Assembly (NCBI GenBank): GCA_000985875.1
Contig: CCRI01000004.1
Span: 62,001-126,000 of the forward strand
DNA: 64,000 nucleotides
From: Neorhizobium galegae bv. officinalis
GTDB taxonomy: Bacteria; Pseudomonadota; Alphaproteobacteria; Rhizobiales; Rhizobiaceae
Reading direction: 5' to 3'
Shown: positions 41,720-49,393 of the stretch, in pieces
Layout: each line of letters opens with the position of its first letter
Numbering within the stretch: the stretch's first letter is position 1
Translations under genes and position numbers: made by a program
Notes under the pieces: model-generated
Databases searched by the model: none
Told to the model about the DNA's origin: nothing
The model's input: the letters and a program-made list of their open reading frames with translations, nothing else

Positions 41720-44179
41720 ATGCAGTTCTCACGCAATAATCATCCTCAGAGTTCTGACCTTTCCAACGCCGAAGACGACGCTGTCGACCCGGCGCAGCCG
41801 GGTCTTCGCCGCCAGAATCTGGCTGATCTCAACCAGTCGGCGATCGAGCAGGCGCCGTGGCAGGCGGCGTTTCGGCTGGCCCCGAACGTGCGGTTCACCC
41901 GCACGCCCGAAAGCGCTCTGGCCCGCAAGACGAATGCCGGACAGGCTCCTGCAGAGCTGGCGGAAGCGCCGGTTGCCGAGCAGATCGACATCATCCCGTC
42001 CGAAGCGTTCCTGATCCCGACCGCGGATGATTCGCAGGCCGCCGGCGAGGCGTTCGCCGCCCCGATCGAACAGATCGCGGGCCTGCAGCAGCTTGCGGCG
42101 ACGATGCGTTACCATGTGCCGGAAATGCCTGCCGTCATCGTCACGCAGCCTGAGCCGGTTCAGGAGATCGCGTCCATCGTAGTGCCGCGCCGGGATATCG
42201 CGATCTCCGATTTCGCCTTCTGGGACGCCATGCCGTTCGAACTCGAAGGGCCCGTGGTCATCGAGACCGAACCCCTTCCGATCGAACCGGAAATCCTGCC
42301 GGTCGTCGTTGCAAAGCCGGGCGCGCCGGTCACCGACCTCTATCGCGAAGTGCCACGCCGCACCGCGGCCAGAACCGTCGTGGTCGCGCCGTCTCCGAGA
42401 CCAGAGCCGGTCAAGGCACCTGAGCCTGTGGCCCCCGTCCGGGTCGCTCCCCAGCGGGTGGTGAAAGCCAAGGCACCGGTCGTCGTTGAACCCCTGCCGG
42501 CACCTATCGTCCAGGTCCCGTTGCCAGCACCTGCGCCGGTCGTGGCCGCCGAACCCGCTCCCGTACAACAACCTGCCCCCGCCCAACCCGAAATCCTCCG
42601 TCCGCGGACCGTCCGCCCGGCGGAAGCGGAGTACGAATTCCCGCCGATCTCGCTCCTGCAGGAGCCGCAGGGCGAGCGCGGCCAGGCGATGCAGCCGGAC
42701 GCCCTGCAGCAGAGCGCCGGCCTGCTCGAAAGCATTCTCGAAGACTTCGGCATCCGTGGCGAGATCATCGACGTGCGGCCGGGTCCTGTCGTGACGCTTT
42801 ACGAATTCGAGCCGGCGCCGGGCGTCAAATCCTCGCGCGTCATCGGCCTTGCGGACGATATCGCCCGGTCGATGTCGGCGCTGTCGGCCCGTGTTGCCGT
42901 GGTGCCCGGCCGCAACGTGATCGGCATCGAGCTGCCGAACGCGACCCGCGAAACCGTGTATTTCCGCGAACTGATCGAATGCGAGGACTATTGGGAGACC
43001 AAGCACCGGCTGGCGCTCTGCCTCGGCAAGACGATCGGCGGCGAACCCGTTATCGCCGAACTCGCCAAGATGCCGCATCTGCTCGTCGCCGGCACCACCG
43101 GTTCGGGCAAGTCAGTCGCCATCAACACGATGATCCTGTCGCTCCTCTACCGGCTGCGGCCGGAGGAGTGCCGGCTGATCATGATCGATCCGAAGATGCT
43201 GGAGCTTTCCGTCTATGACGGCATTCCGCACCTGCTGACCCCCGTCGTCACCGATCCCAAGAAGGCCGTCCTGGCGCTGAAATGGGCGGTCCGCGAGATG
43301 GAGGATCGCTACAAGAAGATGTCGCGCCTCGCCGTCCGCAATATCGACGGGTACAACCAGCGTGCCGCGAGTGCCCGCGAAAAGGGCGAGGTGATCACCG
43401 TCAGCGTCCAGGCGGGCTTCGACCGGCAGAACGGAGAGATCATCTACGAAGAGCAGGAGATGGATCTTTCGCCCATGCCATACATCGTCGTCATCGTCGA
43501 CGAGATGGCCGACCTGATGATGGTCGCCGGCAAGGATATCGAAGGTGCGATCCAGCGGCTGGCGCAGATGGCGCGCGCCGCCGGCATCCACCTGATCATG
43601 GCGACCCAGCGTCCTTCGGTCGACGTCATCACCGGCACGATCAAGGCGAACTTCCCGACGCGTATCTCCTTCCAGGTGACGTCGAAGATCGACAGCCGCA
43701 CCATTCTCGGCGAGCAGGGCGCCGAACATCTGCTCGGTCAGGGCGACATGCTGCACATGGCCGGCGGCGGGCGGATTTCCCGCGTCCACGGGCCGTTCGT
43801 TTCGGATGCGGAAGTCGAACTGGTGGTCCGCCATCTCAAGACCCAAGGCAGGCCGGATTATCTCGGCACGGTCACCGAGGACGAAGACGACGAGGAAGAC
43901 GAGGACGTCTCGAGCCAGGAAGCCGTGTTCGACAAGAGCGCGATGGGCGGAGACGACAGCGACGAGCTTTACGACAAGGCCGTCAAAGTGGTCATGAAGG
44001 ACCGCAAGTGCTCGACCTCCTATATCCAGCGCCGCCTTTCGGTCGGTTACAACCGCGCCGCCTCGCTGGTCGAGCGCATGGAGCAGGAAGGCCTGGTCGG
44101 CCCGGCCAACCATGTCGGCAAACGCGAGATCATTGCCGGCGGCCGGTCTAGTACCGCGTCGGAGGATTTTGGGGACTAA
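41720..44179 (+). CDS. ftsK: FtsK/SpoIIIE-type DNA translocase without membrane domain
   Basis: This 819-residue protein has the complete FtsK motor: alpha/beta region [36 protein letters not shown], Walker [14 protein letters not shown] (about 458-470) and Walker [13 protein letters not shown] (about 590). The C-terminal gamma domain for KOPS recognition follows ([30 protein letters not shown]). The first about 310 residues are Pro/Ala/Val-rich and acidic, without any membrane helix, so unlike E. coli FtsK it should not be anchored on its own. An acidic insert ([13 protein letters not shown]) precedes gamma. It is probably a second FtsK copy; its start has no strong ribosome-binding site. 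Unrelated to its neighbours. Confidence 0.88.
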   Translation: MQFSRNNHPQSSDLSNAEDDAVDPAQPGLRRQNLADLNQSAIEQAPWQAAFRLAPNVRFTRTPESALARKTNAGQAPAELAEAPVAEQIDIIPSEAFLIPTADDSQAAGEAFAAPIEQIAGLQQLAATMRYHVPEMPAVIVTQPEPVQEIASIVVPRRDIAISDFAFWDAMPFELEGPVVIETEPLPIEPEILPVVVAKPGAPVTDLYREVPRRTAARTVVVAPSPRPEPVKAPEPVAPVRVAPQRVVKAKAPVVVEPLPAPIVQVPLPAPAPVVAAEPAPVQQPAPAQPEILRPRTVRPAEAEYEFPPISLLQEPQGERGQAMQPDALQQSAGLLESILEDFGIRGEIIDVRPGPVVTLYEFEPAPGVKSSRVIGLADDIARSMSALSARVAVVPGRNVIGIELPNATRETVYFRELIECEDYWETKHRLALCLGKTIGGEPVIAELAKMPHLLVAGTTGSGKSVAINTMILSLLYRLRPEECRLIMIDPKMLELSVYDGIPHLLTPVVTDPKKAVLALKWAVREMEDRYKKMSRLAVRNIDGYNQRAASAREKGEVITVSVQAGFDRQNGEIIYEEQEMDLSPMPYIVVIVDEMADLMMVAGKDIEGAIQRLAQMARAAGIHLIMATQRPSVDVITGTIKANFPTRISFQVTSKIDSRTILGEQGAEHLLGQGDMLHMAGGGRISRVHGPFVSDAEVELVVRHLKTQGRPDYLGTVTEDEDDEEDEDVSSQEAVFDKSAMGGDDSDELYDKAVKVVMKDRKCSTSYIQRRLSVGYNRAASLVERMEQEGLVGPANHVGKREIIAGGRSSTASEDFGD

Positions 44180-44197
44180 GGCGTGCCCTCCAGGCTC

Positions 44198-44313
44198 CTC
44201 ATCCCTGTGCTTGTCACAGGGATCCAGCCAGCCCAAGTCTTTGGGCTGGGAGGTGTCTTCCACCGCGCCGACGCGCGGTTGCTGGATTCCTGTGACAAGC
44301 ACAGGAGTGAGGG
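44198..44313. repeat. RIME-like palindromic repeat, copy 1
   Basis: This element of about 116 bp has terminal inverted arms (28 of 31 bases pair, e.g. CTGTGCTTGTCACAGG and its partner). Inner dyads are AGCCCAAG...TTGGGCT and CCGCGC...GCGCGG. A second copy in the same orientation lies at 51401-51522. The layout of two large palindromes in about 110 bp fits Rhizobium-specific intergenic mosaic elements (RIME). Confidence 0.75.
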
Positions 44314-44350
44314 TTGATGGGTGGAAAGTTCTGCCCGGATATTCACGTTC

Positions 44351-44680
44351 TTACCGCTGACGGCAGATGAAGGGCAGGAAACTGCTCGCCGTACCGAAAT
44401 TCATGGCGGCCATGGTCAGGGCATTGGCGAGCTTGATCTCTTGGGGCGAGTGCGGGCAGACGTCCGCACCGCTCGAACAGCCATCGGCGATAAACTTCTC
44501 ATTCCCCTTGATGAAGTCGTCGCTGACGCCCTCAAGCCCGATAAAATCCTTGGCACGTTTCCAGGCGCGCTCGTAGCGCACGCATTTCTCCTTGGCCCAG
44601 GCTTCAACTTCAGGCTCCTAGGCGCGGGCGCTACCAAAACCGGTCAAAGCGACGGCAAGGATCAGTAGGATTCTGATCAT
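44351..44680 (-). pseudogene. Small secreted hypothetical protein interrupted by an in-frame TAG
   Basis: Reading from ATG 44680 gives a clean signal peptide (MIRILLILAVALTGFGSARA, 20 residues), then an in-frame TAG at 44620-44618. The frame then continues for 88 codons in a sequence with four cysteines (KEKCVRYERAWKRA ... DGCSSGADVCPH ... PFICRQR) to the true stop at 44351. The stop sits exactly where the mature protein would begin, and CAG to TAG is the simplest change. It is probably a recent pseudogene or a base error. The function is unknown; small cysteine-rich periplasmic proteins are common in Rhizobiales. It shares the strand of its neighbour aminotransferase but lies downstream of it. 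Confidence 0.6.
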
Positions 44681-44709
44681 GGGGCGTCCGGATCCAGGGC
44701 TCCGGCGGT

Positions 44710-45879
44710 TCACCGGCCGCGGATATAATCGCTGAGGCGGTTGGCGGCGTCCTCGACCTGCAGCGGATCGCGCAGGAAACAGGCGCGCATGAAGCCCTGT
44801 CCGCCCGGACCGAAGGCGGTTCCCGGCGCCAATCCAACGCCGGTCTTGTCGACGATCCTGAACGCCTCCTCGCGGCTGTCGGTAACGCCGTCGATCTTCA
44901 GGAAGGCATAGAGGGCGCCGGCGGGCTTCAGCGTTTCCACCCGGTTGGTGGCGATCAGCGCGTCGCAGAGGATGTCGCGGGATTTTCGCGCCCGTTCGAT
45001 ATTGGTGCGGATGAAACCGTCGCCCTGTTCAAGAGCGGCAATCGCGCCCTTCTGCATGAACTGGGCGACGCCGGAGGTCGAATACTGGATGAGGTTGGTC
45101 AGCGTCTGGCCGATTTCCGCCGGCGCCACCATCCAGCCGACACGCCAGCCCGTCATGCACCAGTTCTTCGAGAAGGAATTGGCGAAGATGATCCGGTCTT
45201 CCGGCTCCATGACGTCCATGAAAGACGGCGCGCGGGCGCCTTCGAAATAATAGAGGCCGTAGATCTCGTCGGCGATGATCCACAGACCGTGCTTGCGGGC
45301 AAGATCGAGGATCGCCCTGAGATCGTCATGCGTCGCGGTCCAGCCGGTCGGGTTGGACGGCGAGTTGATAAAAATCGCGCTGGTCTTCGGGGTGATCGCC
45401 GCCTTCAGCCGGTCGATGTCGAGCACCCAGCGACCGTCGGTAAAGCCGAGTTCGACGGTGACCGGCTTGGCTTCCGAAACGCCGATGGCGTTGACGACAT
45501 TCGGCCAGGCGGGAGAGAGATAGACGATCTCGTTGCCGGCTGATGCCACCGTCTGGATGGCAAGCACGATCGACTGCATGCCGGAACCGGTGACGTAGAT
45601 ATTGTCGACCGACAGGTCCTTCGCATAGTGCCGCTGGTAATAACGGACGATCGACTCGCGCAGCGCCGGAATGCCTTGTGTCCAGGTGTAGAAGGTTTCG
45701 CCGGCGAGCAGGGCTTCGCTGGCGGCGCGGGTGATGAAATCGGGCGTCGGCAGGTCGCCTTCGCCGATCCAGAGCGGCATCAGGTTTTCGCGGCCTCGGG
45801 CATAGGTGACGATTTCGCCAATGCCGCTGCGGGGCGCTGCCGCGGCGCGGGCGCTGATGTCCGGTCTGATGATTGTCAT
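44710..45879 (-). CDS. PLP-dependent aminotransferase (class I/II)
   Basis: This 389-residue fold-type I aminotransferase shows LWIGEGDLPTPDFITRAASEALLAGETFYTWTQGIPALRE at the N terminus, the substrate/cofactor loop NSPSNPTGW, the Asp of the PLP ring contact in IIADEIYGLYYF, and the Schiff-base lysine in ANSFSKNWCMTGWRVGWMV. ATG 45879 was preferred over the TTG at 45930 because it has AGGG ahead and fits the family N terminus. The substrate is not evident. It lies 93 bp downstream of smoA on the same strand, so it could be transcribed with the sulfoquinovose genes, but no known step of that pathway needs it. Confidence 0.88.
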   Translation of the reverse strand: MTIIRPDISARAAAAPRSGIGEIVTYARGRENLMPLWIGEGDLPTPDFITRAASEALLAGETFYTWTQGIPALRESIVRYYQRHYAKDLSVDNIYVTGSGMQSIVLAIQTVASAGNEIVYLSPAWPNVVNAIGVSEAKPVTVELGFTDGRWVLDIDRLKAAITPKTSAIFINSPSNPTGWTATHDDLRAILDLARKHGLWIIADEIYGLYYFEGARAPSFMDVMEPEDRIIFANSFSKNWCMTGWRVGWMVAPAEIGQTLTNLIQYSTSGVAQFMQKGAIAALEQGDGFIRTNIERARKSRDILCDALIATNRVETLKPAGALYAFLKIDGVTDSREEAFRIVDKTGVGLAPGTAFGPGGQGFMRACFLRDPLQVEDAANRLSDYIRGR

Positions 45880-45972
45880 GGATTGCCCTGTCGGTCCTGG
45901 CTGGTTTGTCGCAAAACTGACTTGGCCCAACCGCGCCCGCGGGTCAATATTTCCCGTGCCGGATTTTGTTGT

Positions 45973-46509
45973 TTACTGGCTAGTGGTGCTCGCGAAGCGG
46001 CCGAACGTGCCGCGCGAGAAGCAGAGCGGATCGCCTTCTCGGTGGGCGGCGCGGAGCACGCGGCCGAGGATCAGCGTATGGTCGCCGGCATCGTGCATCG
46101 AGGAGAGTTCGCATTCGAAGCGAGCGAGCGTGCCGGGAATGACCGGCACGCCTTCATGGTTCTGGTTCCAGAACAGCTCTTCGAACCCCAGGCCGCCGCG
46201 CGTGAACCGGGCGCTCAGCAGATCCTGGTCGGCGCTGAGCACATGGATGGCGAAATGGCTGGCCGAGGTGAAAGCCGTGTGGCGCGACGAGCTTTTGGCC
46301 GGCGACCAGAGAACCAGCGGCGGATCGAGCGACACCGAGGTGAAGCTGTTGACCGTCATGCCGATCGGGCCATCCGGAGTCGTTGCCGTCACCACGGTCA
46401 CACCGGTCGTGAAGGCTCCGAGCGCGTTGCGATAATGCCGCGCGGTCGATGCGTCCGGGGTGAAGATCTGTTCGCTGGATATGCTTGCGGTGTCGGCAGT
46501 GATCATCAT
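45973..46509 (-). CDS. smoA: SmoA-like FMN reductase
   Basis: This 178-residue protein is of the DIM6/HpaC flavin reductase family (RHYRNALGAFTTGVTVVTATTPDGPIGMTVNSFTSVSLDPPLVLW, and GDHTLILGRVLRAAHREGDPLCFSRGTFG). It supplies reduced FMN to a two-component monooxygenase. In Agrobacterium the SmoA reductase serves SmoC, the sulfoquinovose monooxygenase. Start ATG 46509 overlaps the smoB stop by 4 bases, so smoC-smoB-smoA are tightly coupled. ATG 46506 is a possible alternative. Confidence 0.88.
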   Translation of the reverse strand: MMITADTASISSEQIFTPDASTARHYRNALGAFTTGVTVVTATTPDGPIGMTVNSFTSVSLDPPLVLWSPAKSSSRHTAFTSASHFAIHVLSADQDLLSARFTRGGLGFEELFWNQNHEGVPVIPGTLARFECELSSMHDAGDHTLILGRVLRAAHREGDPLCFSRGTFGRFASTTSQ

Positions 46510-47408
46510 GGCACCTGCTTTCCGATTGCTGCGGTGTAGAGTTCGAACCAGGTCTGGCGATCGATCGTCACCTTGGCGGCGTCGGCGATCGTGGCGATGC
46601 GGGCAAGATTGTTGGTGCCGAGCACCGGCAGGATGGCGGCGGGATGGGCCAGCAGCCAGGCGACCGCGACGGCCGTGGCTTCGACGGCCTGTTCCGCGGC
46701 GATCCGTTCCAGCACCGACATCAGGCTCTCGTTCTTGAACAGCGAACCGCCGCCGAGCGGCGACCAGGCCATCGGCGCAATAGCGCGTTCCTGCAGATAG
46801 GCGATGTCGCCATTGGTGAAGGCGCTTGTCGCCACAAGGCTGACCTCGATCTGGTTGGTGACGAGTTCGGCCTCCATGGAGGATTGCAGCAGGGAGAAAT
46901 CCCAGGGGCGGAAATTGGAAACGCCGACGGCGCGCACCTTGCCCGATACGACCAGCGCGTCGAGCGCCGGGCCTGTCTCGTCCGGATCCATGAACGGGTC
47001 CGGCCGGTGGATCAGCAGCAGGTCGATATAGTCCGTCGCCATGTCGCGCAACGAGGCTTCGACCGACGCGTTGATATGGGCGGCGCTGGTATCGTAATGC
47101 TTGCCGCGGACGGCGGAATGGCGGGCGGCCGGCGCGACTATGCCGCATTTGGTGACGATTTCGATTTTGTCACGCAGCGAAGGCGAGGCCTTCAGCGCTG
47201 CGCCGAAAATCGCTTCCGCCGTGTAGCCGCCATAGATGTCGGCCTGGTCCATGGTGGTGATGCCCTGCGCCAGGCAGGCTTCAATCTTCGCCTGGACATG
47301 TTTCGGCGAGGTGTCGGCATCATCGCCGATCCGCCACATGCCGTAAACAAGGCGGCTGAGCTGGAGATCGGGCGAAAGTTGAATGCGATCCAGGTGATGA
47401 GTGGTCAT
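46506..47408 (-). CDS. smoB: SmoB-like aldo/keto reductase (6-oxo-glucose reductase)
   Basis: This 300-residue aldo/keto reductase shows SRLVYGMWRIGDD at the start and the tetrad regions GITTMDQADIYGGYTAE (Asp, Tyr), IEIVTKCGI (Lys) and YIDLLLIHRPDPFMDPDETGPAL (His). The NADPH-binding C terminus is HPAAILPVLGTNNLARI. In the SMO pathway SmoB reduces 6-oxo-glucose, the product of C-S bond cleavage, to glucose. Translational coupling on both sides (1 base with smoC, 4 bases with smoA) ties it to that pathway here. Sequence alone would give only YdhF-type aldo/keto reductase. Confidence 0.87.
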   Translation of the reverse strand: MTTHHLDRIQLSPDLQLSRLVYGMWRIGDDADTSPKHVQAKIEACLAQGITTMDQADIYGGYTAEAIFGAALKASPSLRDKIEIVTKCGIVAPAARHSAVRGKHYDTSAAHINASVEASLRDMATDYIDLLLIHRPDPFMDPDETGPALDALVVSGKVRAVGVSNFRPWDFSLLQSSMEAELVTNQIEVSLVATSAFTNGDIAYLQERAIAPMAWSPLGGGSLFKNESLMSVLERIAAEQAVEATAVAVAWLLAHPAAILPVLGTNNLARIATIADAAKVTIDRQTWFELYTAAIGKQVP

Positions 47409-48565
47409 CAGTGTCGTCTCCCGTTGCCGAGCGGCGTTGCGGGTGTCTCGGCCGGCACGCGACCATAGGCATGCGGCAGCGAACAGGTCTTGAGCTCGGG
47501 CAAGACCTTCTGACCGAAATGTTCCGCCTCGTCGAGATGCGGATAGCCCGAAAAGATGAAGGCCCGGATGCCCATCTTCTGGTAGGCCTCGATTTCCGAA
47601 AGCACCTGGTCGGCGGAACCGACAAGTGCCGCGCCGCAGCCGGAGCGAGCCCGGCCGATGCCGGTCCAGAGGTGAGGTTCCACGTAGCCGAACTTGTCGG
47701 CGAGTTCGCGGGCCTTCGCCTGGTGCGAGACGCCGAGCGAGGTGCTGTCATGGGCGCGGCTACGGATCAGCTGGCCGTATTCGTCATCCAGCCTGGAGAC
47801 GAGGTGTTCCGCATAGTCCCGGGCCTCCTTCTCCGTGTCGCGAACGATCATGTGGACACGCAGGCCGTAATCGAGCGTCCGGCCATGGGCTGCGGCGCGG
47901 GCGTGGACGGCCTTCATGCGCTCGGCCAACTGGTCCCTGGTTTCCGGCCACATCAGGTAGACGTCGCATTGGGCGCCGCAGAGCTCCAGCGCATCCGGCG
48001 AATAACCGCCAAAATAGAGAAGCGGGCCGCCGTTCTGCTGGTAGGGGCGGGCAGGCTCGGTGGTGACACCCTTGAAATTGTAGACCTCGCCCTCGTGGTC
48101 GATCGTGTCGCGGGTCCAGGCCTGGCGGAGGATCTGCACGACCTCGTGGCTGCGGCGGTACCGGAAGGCGCTGTCGGCGACTTCGCCGGGGAAATCGGAG
48201 CTGATGACATTGAGCGTCAGCCGGCCCTTCAGCATGTGGTCGAGCGTGGCGACCGTACGGGCGAGCATGATCGGCTGCATCTCGCCGCAGCGGATGGCGG
48301 CCAGCAGATTGATCCTGTTCGTGATTTGCGAGGCGGCTGCGGCGAAGCTCAGCGTATCCTGCCCGACCTGATAGGACGACGGGCAGAGGATGTTGCGGAA
48401 GCCGAGCGTCTCGGCGCGCTTGACGATGTCGGAACAATGTTCCCAGCTCGATTTCAGCGCGTCGTCGGGCACGCCGAGATAGGCGTAGTCGTCTGAGCAC
48501 AGGGCGGCGAACCAGGATACCTCGGCGGCATCGAGATCCGGCGATGTTATGGGCACGACAGTCAT
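47408..48565 (-). CDS. smoC: SmoC-like sulfoquinovose monooxygenase (LLM flavin family)
   Basis: This 385-residue luciferase-like monooxygenase is of the SsuD alkanesulfonate type (VSWFAALCSDDYAYLGVPDDALKSSWEHC, NLLAAIRCGEMQPIMLARTVATLDHMLKGRLTLNVIS, FRYRRSHEVVQILRQAW, LLYFGGYSPDALELC, GRARSGCGAALVGSADQVLSEIEAYQKMGIRAFIFSGYPHLDEAEHF). Using reduced FMN and oxygen it would cut the C-S bond of sulfoquinovose, giving sulfite and 6-oxo-glucose. ATG 48565 has AGGAGA ahead; the open frame upstream is not used. The SQase, the reductases and the regulator next to it separate it from SsuD. Confidence 0.9.
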   Translation of the reverse strand: MTVVPITSPDLDAAEVSWFAALCSDDYAYLGVPDDALKSSWEHCSDIVKRAETLGFRNILCPSSYQVGQDTLSFAAAASQITNRINLLAAIRCGEMQPIMLARTVATLDHMLKGRLTLNVISSDFPGEVADSAFRYRRSHEVVQILRQAWTRDTIDHEGEVYNFKGVTTEPARPYQQNGGPLLYFGGYSPDALELCGAQCDVYLMWPETRDQLAERMKAVHARAAAHGRTLDYGLRVHMIVRDTEKEARDYAEHLVSRLDDEYGQLIRSRAHDSTSLGVSHQAKARELADKFGYVEPHLWTGIGRARSGCGAALVGSADQVLSEIEAYQKMGIRAFIFSGYPHLDEAEHFGQKVLPELKTCSLPHAYGRVPAETPATPLGNGRRH

Positions 48566-48608
48566 CAGATTCTCCTCAACTCCTGAGACTTGAATATCAT
48601 CCGCGTTT

Positions 48609-48633
48609 GTGTAAATCAATGGTGTATCAATTT
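48609..48633. promoter_or_regulatory. Possible SmoD operator in the smoC-smoD gap
   Basis: The 101-bp divergent gap contains a tandem near-repeat: GTGTAAATCAAT at 48609-48620 and GTGTATCAATT at 48622-48632. HutC-type GntR regulators often bind sites with GTATA/TATAC-like cores, so this AT-rich pair is the best operator candidate for the divergent smo promoters. Confidence 0.35.
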
Positions 48634-48666
48634 GAGTGCGTCATTCCCGGGGAGGGGGAGCGGCTT

Positions 48667-49371
48667 ATGGACAGTTATCCGGGCAGCCTGCCGATCTATC
48701 TGCAAATCGCCGAACTGCTGGTTCGCGACATCGCGGCCGGCCGGCTTGTCGACGGGGAGAAGCTGGCGCCCGAGCGCGACATGGCGGTGCAGCTCGGAAT
48801 TGCCGTCGGCACGCTGCGCAAGGCGCTGGCGGAGTTACAGAACCGCGGGCTCCTGGAGCGGGTGCAGGGATCAGGCAACTACGTCAAAGCAATCAGCGAT
48901 CCGGAGAGCGTCTATGCGATGTTCCGGCTGGAGCTCATCCAGGGCGGAGGTCTGCCGACCGCGGAAGTGCTCGACGTGACGCGGCTCGACAAACCCAAGG
49001 ACCTGCCGAAGTTCGGCTTTTCGCCGGAAGGGCATCGCATCCGCCGCATCCGCCGGCTGTCGGGCAAGGTCGCGGCGCTCGAGGAGATCTGGCTCGACGG
49101 CTCCTATGTGGCAGCGATCACGCCGGAAGATCTGTCGGAATCGCTTTATCTCTACTACCGCACCCGGCTGGGTCTCTGGATCGTCCGGGCGGAAGACAAG
49201 ATCGATCTCGACACCGTGCCCGACTGGGCGCCGCCGGCTTTCGGCCAGAAGCCGGGCGCCCCGATCCCCCATGTCCTGCGCATGAGCCAGGCACAGGACG
49301 GCGCCCTGGCCGAGGTTTCCCGCACATGGTTCGACCATTCCGTGGCCCGATACGTATCGCGGCTGCGGTAG
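48667..49371 (+). CDS. smoD: SmoD-like GntR/HutC-family regulator
   Basis: This 234-residue repressor-type regulator has an N-terminal winged helix (PIYLQIAELLVRDIAAGRLVDGEKLAPERDMAVQLGIAVGTLRKALAELQNRGLLERVQGSGNYV) and a C-terminal UTRA effector domain (GHRIRRIRRLSGKVAALEEIWLDGSYV ... ALAEVSRTWFDHSVARYVSRLR). ATG 48667 has GGAGGGGGAGCGG upstream and was preferred over earlier in-frame codons. It is divergent from smoC and lies 22 bp before smoI, so it probably controls both arms. The effector should be a sulfoquinovose derivative (inference). Confidence 0.87.
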   Translation: MDSYPGSLPIYLQIAELLVRDIAAGRLVDGEKLAPERDMAVQLGIAVGTLRKALAELQNRGLLERVQGSGNYVKAISDPESVYAMFRLELIQGGGLPTAEVLDVTRLDKPKDLPKFGFSPEGHRIRRIRRLSGKVAALEEIWLDGSYVAAITPEDLSESLYLYYRTRLGLWIVRAEDKIDLDTVPDWAPPAFGQKPGAPIPHVLRMSQAQDGALAEVSRTWFDHSVARYVSRLR

Positions 49372-49393
49372 ACAACAATCGAGTAGCGACAAG

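Noticed and set aside
44198..44313. CRISPR or insertion-sequence end
   Set aside because: Only two dispersed copies are present, each an internal palindrome, with no spacers, transposase or target duplication.
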